Assembly: GCA_029880025.1 (NCBI GenBank)
Contig: JAOUPE010000025.1
Span: 1 to 11,552 of the forward strand
Length of the DNA stretch: 11,552 bases
Reading direction: 5' to 3'
Origin: Caldifarciminota bacterium
Lineage (GTDB): Bacteria; Hydrothermota; Tepidihabitantia; Tepidihabitantales; JAOUPE01
Shown here: piece by piece, positions 6,619-11,552 of the stretch
Layout of the letters: each line of letters opens with the position of its first letter
Numbering within the stretch: the first letter of the stretch is position 1
The notes under the pieces: generated by a model
Database searches by the model: none
Told to the model about the DNA's origin: nothing
The model's input: only the letters and a program-made list of their open reading frames with translations
Translations under genes and position numbers: made by a program

Positions 6619-7907
6619 CGGTTTAATTCTCGCTCGATTTCAATTTTCCCTTCCGGACCTCTGGTCTTAATCGTGGTCAAGGGTCCAGAAAATTTTAGGG
6701 ATTCATCGTGGGTGTCGACGATTACGATTTCATAACAATACTTGCCGTCACTCACCATTCGACCAGCGTCATCCAATCCATCCCAAGCTAAACGAAGTGG
6801 TGGCATTTCCCAACCGCTAAAGGTTCGAACCATTTCTCCTAAATTATTCTTTATCACAACTTGCCAACGTTTTACTTCGCGACGAGAAACGATTCGCACA
6901 TCCATCCAGAGAACTTTTCGTTTATCTTCCGGGGTTGGGGCAAAAACACTGGGTGATGCATCGATCCAAGTTCGGAATCCACCAAACTTGATAAACAAGC
7001 CTAATTTATGAGTAGGCGGCAGATAAAATTTCGATTGATGATGCAAGAGGAAAGCATAATCAACCCCCAGACTAAGTTTACCCCATTCCTTTCTCACTCC
7101 CAATCCGGCACTCAATTCATTCGGGTCGTAGCCGATACGGTGCACTAAAACCGAAGGCCATAACTCGAATTCGATTCCGATATGAGTTCGGATTCGATTG
7201 TAATCGATCTCGCCACTATTCCAAACGCCCTCATCTGCCACCACATCGCCTAAAGCAATAACCCGGTCCTCAAATAATTTCAATGCACCACCAACCCTTA
7301 AGGTCAGTGGAAATTTTTCTTCTTCGTTTTCAAGCTGTATTTTTGGTGCTAGAATATTTTGCGCGAAGATACCAAAATTGAATGGATTGGGTTCGGTTAG
7401 GATAATACCCAAATCAGCCCCAAGCCCAACATCGCTAAACCGGGCAAGATTCTCAGTGACTACCTTAAAATTAGCCCCAATACCTAAAAGTCGATGCGGA
7501 TTATAAGCATAAGAGAAAATGTAGGCGTTCTGGGCAAAAATTGCTGGGTCGTACAGGTCGTTATGTTCATCTCGGACTTCCAGGCCACTGGTTCCATAGT
7601 TCAAAAGAGTTAAAGCAAATGTGCCATATTGTTTTGTGGGCAAGGCATAGCCAAGATATTCCATACGCATTCCACCATATAAAGCGGAATGAGCAATTTT
7701 AATATCCTGGGTTCGAAGATAGGCCAGACCCCCTGGATTATAATAAACCGCCTCCACATCGTTTGCCAAGCCAGTGAAAGACTTACCCAGCGCTAAAGTT
7801 CGAGGTGAAGCGCCATAATTCAGAAATGTACCGGGTGTTCCACCCTGTCCAAAGAGAAATGAAATTGATATAATGTTTAAAAGAATGATGAAATTTATTT
7901 TTTTCAT
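6615..7907 (-). CDS. PorV/UPF0164-like outer-membrane beta-barrel with C-terminal FlgD-like domain
   Basis: 430 aa from the ATG at 7907, chosen because GAGGGG (7918-7913) stands five bases upstream; a TTG at 7928 would overlap the upstream gene and lacks support. Residues 1-20 form a signal peptide (KK then a hydrophobic run, ending FLFGQ). Residues about 24-310 match the PorV/UPF0164 FadL-like barrel family: GASPRTLALGKSFTGLANDVEAVYYNPGGLAYL is the family's opening signature (positions 32-64), followed by alternating beta strands. Residues about 345-415 add a FlgD-type Ig-like domain (KNNLGEMVRTFSG, LAWDGLDDAGRMVSDG) that plain PorV proteins lack. PorV in type IX secretion is a shuttle for cargo with C-terminal domains; the gene before this one encodes a protein with such a FlgD-like C-terminus, so a cargo-carrier link is possible but unproven. 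The barrel call is good; the function is not known. Confidence 0.87.
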   Translation of the reverse strand: MKKINFIILLNIISISFLFGQGGTPGTFLNYGASPRTLALGKSFTGLANDVEAVYYNPGGLAYLRTQDIKIAHSALYGGMRMEYLGYALPTKQYGTFALTLLNYGTSGLEVRDEHNDLYDPAIFAQNAYIFSYAYNPHRLLGIGANFKVVTENLARFSDVGLGADLGIILTEPNPFNFGIFAQNILAPKIQLENEEEKFPLTLRVGGALKLFEDRVIALGDVVADEGVWNSGEIDYNRIRTHIGIEFELWPSVLVHRIGYDPNELSAGLGVRKEWGKLSLGVDYAFLLHHQSKFYLPPTHKLGLFIKFGGFRTWIDASPSVFAPTPEDKRKVLWMDVRIVSRREVKRWQVVIKNNLGEMVRTFSGWEMPPLRLAWDGLDDAGRMVSDGKYCYEIVIVDTHDESLKFSGPLTTIKTRGPEGKIEIERELNR

Positions 7908-7912
7908 TGTTG

Positions 7913-7918
7913 CCCCTC
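7913..7918 (-). promoter_or_regulatory. Shine-Dalgarno deciding the start of the PorV-like gene
   Basis: GAGGGG overlaps the stop codon (TAG) of the upstream Ig-domain gene and lies five bases before the ATG at 7907. It fixes the start there and indicates coupled translation. Confidence 0.7.
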
Positions 7919-9561
7919 TACCAAACAACAGCGATTCTATGAGTTTTGTCGAAAACCTTGCCAGTATGGACCAGACCCCAGAATTTTATGACATAAATTC
8001 CATTTGCTACCCTCTTGCCTTTCTGATCCCTACCGTCCCAAGTAACCTTGTTTACTCCATTCTTTGCACCCTCTTCACCTTGCTCATATTCTCTGGACAA
8101 TACCGGATTACCAAACGGGTCATAAATCGCCATCGTGATATCACAACTGGTTGGTAAGATATATTGAATTTCAGTCCAATTCTGATTGTAACCAAATGGG
8201 TTTGGGAAAGCAATTATTCTACCTTCAAGCACGGTTGGGTCACCTTCGATGAATATTCCAATCAGGTAAGTGTAGTCGTCGGCTTGAATTGCTATTGTAT
8301 CCGTCTCCGGCGTAGTTGCCGCCTTACATTCAAATCTAACTTTTATTGCTCCCATCGTGTCGGTTAAACCTGAAGAATCAAGCATCACTCCAGTCCCATG
8401 GACCACACTGAAAGTGGTATATTTGCCTTTAATTATTTGGTCATTCGCATCATAAAGGGTAGCCTCGATGGTAGTCATCGAACCGGCTCGTAGTGTATCG
8501 GGGTGATTCGTCACAATTTTTTTGGTCTTGGCTTCGACATCCACCATTGAGCGATATGATTCAAAATTATTGCTAATCGTCCAAATGTTCTGATTCTCTC
8601 CGGTTGAATCAAAAGCGACCGCAAAGACCGCGCTATCATGAAGTACCGCTTGCGTCGGGTCCGAGCTTATGGCGAAATCAGAAGTTAAGTAAACGGTATC
8701 GTTGCCGACATCCACACGATTAAAACAGTCGTCGGTTGCCAGAACCCTCACCATGAATGCTTCTTTCACATATTGACGGGTTGCTTTTCCAGTTTTACCC
8801 GGAGTTTGATTGAATCGAGTTGTCGTATCACCAGGAAGTAACTCTTCACCGGGTAAAAGTAGAATGATTCGGGCAAAATCACCGGCAAAAACATTGATGC
8901 CGGTACTGGTATCAGCCCGAATCGCTTGATTATCGGTGCGGGCTGTGATTCGATGAGTACCGGCTCGGCGCAAGGTTGCGGGGAAAACACCTCTGCCATC
9001 AACCAGATTGCCATTGTTCAGCCTCGCAAAATAATCGGTTGAGGAAAAATAAATCGGGTCAGAACGAAATGACACCGGATTAAAACACTGGTCGACCATA
9101 TAAACTTTTACCGAAAATTGGATTCCGGCGGTCTGACTTTGCGGTTGTGAAATAAACCTGCCATCAGGCGAACCTGGTGCAATCGATTCACCAGGACAAA
9201 TTATTAATATTCGCTTGGGATTGTTTGGTGTAACCGTGATTTGATTACTGTACCCGACAATTCCGCTTGCGTCACATCTTAATCGCAGCGAATCGGCAAT
9301 ACTAACCCGCACCTTGCGCCGACATACCCCCTGATAAAAGTTTATCAATTGTGGTTCGACGTAGATATAAATGTCGTCGCGTGTCGTTTTCAGTGTCGCT
9401 GGAAAATTAAAAGGAAAAGTATCACCGGATGCGGTTTTTGCCACAATTGAAATTTCGAACGAATCCCCCGCAGTTTGTGGAGTGTTAATATGGTTGAATT
9501 CGATAGAATTAAATTGAGCAAAAATTAAACTTGTTAGAATTAAATTTATCATAATTATCAT
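7918..9561 (-). CDS. Secreted multi-Ig-domain protein with C-terminal FlgD-like domain
   Basis: 547 aa from the ATG at 9561; GGAAAGGG seven bases upstream decides this over the ATGs at 9567, 9552 and 9660. Residues 1-16 form a signal peptide (MIIMINLILTSLIFAQ). About four beta-rich, Ig-like units follow (about 20-113, 115-227, 228-345, 346-440). The second and third are clear copies of each other: each opens with an aliphatic strand and PGE...PG (ICPGESIAPGS; LLPGEELLPGD) and has a DxCFNxV motif (C159, C279). GVFPATLRRAGTHRITARTD resembles bacterial Ig-like/invasin-type repeats. Residues about 448-547 are a FlgD-type Ig domain of the kind found at the end of secreted FCB-group proteins: AFPNPF, IYDPFGNPV, VTWDGRDQKGKRVANGIY and a final RIAVVW. 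As first gene of the operon it is probably its surface or secreted product, or the extracellular part of the machine. No enzyme domain is seen. Confidence 0.85.
   Translation of the reverse strand: MIIMINLILTSLIFAQFNSIEFNHINTPQTAGDSFEISIVAKTASGDTFPFNFPATLKTTRDDIYIYVEPQLINFYQGVCRRKVRVSIADSLRLRCDASGIVGYSNQITVTPNNPKRILIICPGESIAPGSPDGRFISQPQSQTAGIQFSVKVYMVDQCFNPVSFRSDPIYFSSTDYFARLNNGNLVDGRGVFPATLRRAGTHRITARTDNQAIRADTSTGINVFAGDFARIILLLPGEELLPGDTTTRFNQTPGKTGKATRQYVKEAFMVRVLATDDCFNRVDVGNDTVYLTSDFAISSDPTQAVLHDSAVFAVAFDSTGENQNIWTISNNFESYRSMVDVEAKTKKIVTNHPDTLRAGSMTTIEATLYDANDQIIKGKYTTFSVVHGTGVMLDSSGLTDTMGAIKVRFECKAATTPETDTIAIQADDYTYLIGIFIEGDPTVLEGRIIAFPNPFGYNQNWTEIQYILPTSCDITMAIYDPFGNPVLSREYEQGEEGAKNGVNKVTWDGRDQKGKRVANGIYVIKFWGLVHTGKVFDKTHRIAVVW
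8527..9219 (-). repeat. Two tandem Ig-like repeat units inside the secreted protein
   Basis: Protein-level repeat. The units at 9219-8881 and 8880-8527 (113 and 118 residues) share the order: aliphatic strand, PGE-x(4-5)-PG, a polar loop, a DxCFNxV strand, then xxYxxS(T/D). The Cys is conserved between the copies. DNA identity is not obvious, so the duplication is old. Confidence 0.6.
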
Positions 9562-9685
9562 TATCATTCCCTTTCCAACCACTCTTGAGGAGCGGTAAAA
9601 AGAATCCCCGAATTCCCCTGTCTTTCCTGCAATTCTAAAAAACATTATGACATGATGCAAATAAGCAAGGAATATGCCAACCTGG

Positions 9686-9714
9686 TTTATAGATTATCAA
9701 TCTTATAAGTCCAA
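9686..9714 (-). promoter_or_regulatory. Candidate promoter of the envelope operon
   Basis: On the minus strand TTGGAC (9714-9709), a 17-nt spacer and TATAAA (9691-9686) give a plausible housekeeping promoter, with a 5' leader of about 118 nt before the ATG at 9561. The spacer holds a small dyad (AGATT at 9691-9695, AATCT at 9699-9703) that could be an operator. A second candidate is the extended -10 TGTCATAAT (9652-9644), with a weak -35. Either would exclude the upstream ATG at 9660 as start or leave it leaderless. Confidence 0.4.
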
Positions 9715-9925
9715 TTAGTTTCAAACCGTTACAACCCCCTATAAAATTTCAGGAAAACAATAAATTGTGCGACTTTATCCGATGATTGTGGGTGAACATA
9801 CAATAAGTGATGTAAATGAGGACAATTAACAGATGCGACATAAAACAGTAAAAGTCAAGATGCGTAAAATTAATCTTAGTTCGATTAACTTAAACTCATA
9901 GACACTATCTATGAATAGTATTAAA

Positions 9926-9947
9926 ATAGAAACAAAATTTTGTCTAT
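9926..9947. repeat. Palindrome ACAAAATTTTGT with outer arms
   Basis: Bases 9932-9943 form a perfect 12-nt palindrome. Outer arms ATAG (9926-9929) and CTAT (9944-9947) extend the dyad with a 2-nt offset on one side. It lies more than 200 nt upstream of the operon promoter candidate. It might bind a dimeric regulator, but AT-rich palindromes also arise by chance. Confidence 0.35.
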
Positions 9948-9999
9948 CCTCAAAATTATAAATCACTTAACGTAATTCGTTCATTTGTAGGGGGGATCA

Positions 10000-10026
10000 C
10001 TCAGGGTTACCACTAAGTGGCTCAGG
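10000..10026. repeat. CTCAGG direct repeats around the palindrome CCACTAAGTGG
   Basis: CTCAGG occurs at 10000-10005 and again at 10021-10026, exactly 21 nt apart. Between them CCACTAAGTGG (10010-10020) is an odd-length palindrome centred on 10015. The 21-nt spacing is two helical turns, which would suit a pair of protein-binding sites on one DNA face. Function unknown. Confidence 0.35.
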
Positions 10027-10092
10027 AATGACCTGGAGTTATTTAGGGGATTGTTTCTATAGCTGCTTAAGAATTAATTGTTTAGGGAAAAC

Positions 10093-10111
10093 CAGGGAAG
10101 TCAGTTCCCTG
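10093..10111 (-). terminator. Candidate terminator hairpin downstream of pckA
   Basis: CAGGGAA (10093-10099) pairs with TTCCCTG (10105-10111) around a 5-nt loop. On the minus strand GTTTT follows the 7-bp stem. It lies about 70 nt after the pckA stop. The stem has reasonable GC content but the U-tract is short. Confidence 0.4.
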
Positions 10112-10174
10112 ATCACCATGAAAAGACTATTTTAAATCTAAAGTGAGTTTAATCAATAATAATCGAAAAATTGG

Positions 10175-10196
10175 AAGAGTTAACTCAGGGACTCTT
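10175..10196 (-). terminator. Weak hairpin over the pckA stop codon, followed by T5
   Basis: AAGAGT (10175-10180) can pair with ACTCTT (10191-10196) across a 10-nt loop. On the minus strand TTTTT follows four bases after the stem. The stem is short and AT-rich, and it overlaps the pckA stop codon (10182-10180), so termination here would be inefficient at best. Confidence 0.25.
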
Positions 10197-11552
10197 TTAT
10201 TTCAGGTTTGAGGTTTTTAAAACTGTTTAGCCATTTAATTCGTTCTTCTTTTAATATCTTCAATCTATCACTATATTCCTTTTGACTATAATAATGATGA
10301 GGATTGAATCGTTGAAAGCTCATGCCTGGCACATCTTTTGGAACAAGATAGTTCCAATCCGGGTCTATTTGCCATTCGATTGTTCCTCGAGCCATTTCTT
10401 TAATTATTGTCGTGGTATCCAAGACCGTAATTTTTTCGCCGATTTCGCCGCCAACCCTTCCGGTATTCATTACATATATTTCCATATCCTTATGTTTTTG
10501 AAGGATATTCAAGAATCGATTACCTTCTTCATCTTCTGGACCGATAATGAATGGATTTGTACCTACCACTCTCAAGGACTTGCCAACCTGGGTCGGGTCA
10601 CCAGCCGAAGTTTCGACCGATTCGCCTAACATAAAGAAGGCAGTCCCTTGTTCTGGAGTAAGCTTTGCCACCGGTGGCACGATATCATTACGGCGAAAGA
10701 TAAAAATGAACATATTGACAAACGGAAGGTTAATTGAATCATCGGTAAAGTCCATTTCTCTTCTTACAACTACGGCTCGACCATTTGAGGTATGGTTATA
10801 ATTCAAGAAATCAACCTTGCCATCAGGTTCTACCCAGATATTTTCTAAGATTGCATTAGGGCTGGTCACCGCTTTATAAAGTAGCGGGTCGGATTTGGCA
10901 GAAAGCCCTTCTGTCTTCATATAAAAATTGTCTTCAGTGCCGATTGCATAGCCATCATCTTTTAAGAATACTACATCATCCTGTCTTATCACAACTCCTT
11001 CGGGTGGTTCTAAATAGTGATGATGACAGGTTAAAGTCGTTTTACCAGTACCGGATAGTCCAAACATTAAGATACCTTTTTCCGTTAACTTAGCGCCCTG
11101 CCTAACTCGCATAATTTTGCTGCCAGCATGGAGCCCAAGCCAACCTTTAGTTTTAGCAATATACATTGCCATCCTGAGATTAGCCTTTTTTATCTCACCG
11201 GTATAATCTGAACCGAAAACAAATGTCCGATGGGTTTTGGGTGATACCAGGACCTTGCGTTCGGGCCATTCTGGGATTGATACCACTGTAATATCTGGTT
11301 TCTGTTTATCAGCCGGGTCAAATAGGGTCTGGTGCCACATATAAGCATTACGGGCATAATCCTCAGTCACATAATAACGACAGAGTAGATTTATTTCAGG
11401 AGAGAGGCACATCTTGCGTTCGACCATTATCATCCGCTTTGTCTTAATATAGTTAAGTGCCTTACTGATTAAAGCAGCTTCTTCCTGGTTTGGCTCATCA
11501 TTGACAATCTTGGTGAATTTAGCACTGCGGGAACGAATTTTTGTAACATAGG
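10180..11552 (-). CDS. pckA: ATP-type phosphoenolpyruvate carboxykinase (5' end beyond the right edge)
   Basis: Converts oxaloacetate and ATP to PEP, CO2 and ADP (gluconeogenesis), or runs in reverse for anaplerosis. 456 residues are visible and the frame is open to base 11552; the Met at 11433 is internal. Residue numbers count from the edge. SRSAKFTKIV (7-16) matches the substrate-binding GRSPKDKxIV segment, with R8 as the conserved Arg. YTGEIKKANL supplies the metal-ligand Lys, WLGLHAGSKI the metal-ligand His, and RQDDVVFL the metal-ligand Asp. The P-loop GLSGTGKTTL lies at about 164-173 (11061 downward), and NTGRVGGEIGEKI matches the adenine-side NTGWNGTGKRI. These point to the ATP family (PF01293), not the GTP one. 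The sequence is divergent: the segment between the first Arg and the central domain is shorter than in E. coli, and HCSA reads HAGS. The gene is followed by a long gap, so it is not part of the envelope operon. Confidence 0.9.
   Translation of the reverse strand, partial: YVTKIRSRSAKFTKIVNDEPNQEEAALISKALNYIKTKRMIMVERKMCLSPEINLLCRYYVTEDYARNAYMWHQTLFDPADKQKPDITVVSIPEWPERKVLVSPKTHRTFVFGSDYTGEIKKANLRMAMYIAKTKGWLGLHAGSKIMRVRQGAKLTEKGILMFGLSGTGKTTLTCHHHYLEPPEGVVIRQDDVVFLKDDGYAIGTEDNFYMKTEGLSAKSDPLLYKAVTSPNAILENIWVEPDGKVDFLNYNHTSNGRAVVVRREMDFTDDSINLPFVNMFIFIFRRNDIVPPVAKLTPEQGTAFFMLGESVETSAGDPTQVGKSLRVVGTNPFIIGPEDEEGNRFLNILQKHKDMEIYVMNTGRVGGEIGEKITVLDTTTIIKEMARGTIEWQIDPDWNYLVPKDVPGMSFQRFNPHHYYSQKEYSDRLKILKEERIKWLNSFKNLKPEIKESLS

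Larger units (their letters stand above)
9568..10179. other. AT-rich intergenic region without a supported gene
   Basis: About 610 nt between the pckA stop and the first operon gene. I see no conserved protein, tRNA-like fold or mobile-element end. It holds the operon promoter candidates near the left, a 12-nt palindrome at 9932-9943, a G-rich patch with a palindrome flanked by short direct repeats near 9991-10026, and two possible pckA terminator hairpins at 10093-10111 and 10175-10196. Base composition is more AT-rich than in the flanking genes over 9820-9970 and changes to G-rich patches at 9990-10110. Confidence 0.6.

Noticed and set aside
608..9561. Reading the operon as a flagellar locus because of FlgD-like domains
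   Set aside because: Only the Ig-like FlgD fold is shared; no hook, rod, ring or MotB-type peptidoglycan-binding stator gene is present, and this fold is common at the ends of secreted FCB-type proteins.
6615..9561. A complete type IX secretion system
   Set aside because: Only a PorV-like barrel and a FlgD-tailed protein are present; none of PorK, PorL, PorM, PorN or SprA is encoded in the window.
9562..9660. N-terminal extension of the Ig-domain protein from the ATG at 9660
   Set aside because: The extra 33 residues are not signal-like and come before a good ribosome site and signal peptide at 9561; a promoter candidate (9652-9644) lies inside the extension.
9661..10179. CRISPR array, tRNA, insertion sequence or attachment site in the gap
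   Set aside because: There are no regular repeats with spacers, no cloverleaf-like sequence, no transposase remnants, and no matching terminal inverted repeats with target duplication.
10282..10801. Plus-strand open frames of 115 and 84 codons opposite pckA
   Set aside because: They are shadows of the conserved PEP carboxykinase frame and encode no recognisable protein.

Overview
The window reads as chromosomal DNA from a diderm (Gram-negative type) bacterium. Every gene I can support lies on the minus strand. The window holds the 3' part of a phosphoenolpyruvate carboxykinase gene (right edge), a non-coding gap of about 0.6 kb, a compact eight-gene envelope operon (about 9561 down to 608), and the 5' third of a miaB-type tRNA modification gene (left edge). 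A PorV/UPF0164-like outer-membrane barrel, FlgD-type Ig domains at C-termini, a very large TPR protein and an ExbB/ExbD/TonB set together are typical of the FCB superphylum and allied uncultivated lineages (for example WOR-3-like bacteria). That placement is inference from gene content only.

Layout in the direction of transcription (right to left): pckA (partial, 11552-10180); AT-rich gap with several small dyads and the likely operon promoter; a secreted multi-Ig-domain protein with a C-terminal FlgD-like domain (9561-7918); a PorV-like barrel with a FlgD-like domain at its end (7907-6615); an exported protein made almost wholly of TPRs (6618-4078); ExbB/TolQ (4081-3365); two different ExbD/TolR proteins (3364-2948 and 2951-2562); a TonB protein (2561-1581); an exported protein joining a FlgD-like domain to a degenerate OmpA-like domain (1579-608); a 12-bp hairpin; miaB (505 to beyond the left edge). 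The operon genes overlap by 4 nt (ATGA, three times), abut directly, or lie 1-10 nt apart, so they are almost certainly co-transcribed and mostly translationally coupled.

Working hypothesis: ExbB with the two ExbDs forms a proton-driven inner-membrane motor. TonB carries the force across the periplasm. The TPR protein and the OmpA-like protein act as periplasmic or peptidoglycan-associated scaffold. The PorV-like barrel and the Ig/FlgD protein form the outer-membrane or surface end. The set resembles Tol-Pal (TolQ, TolR, TolA, Pal, CpoB) and, in having one TolQ-like with two TolR-like proteins, the Agl-Glt motors of myxobacteria, but it matches neither exactly. Two points stand out: the second ExbD has Cys where the channel Asp is expected, and the same FlgD-like fold occurs in three operon proteins of otherwise different architecture.
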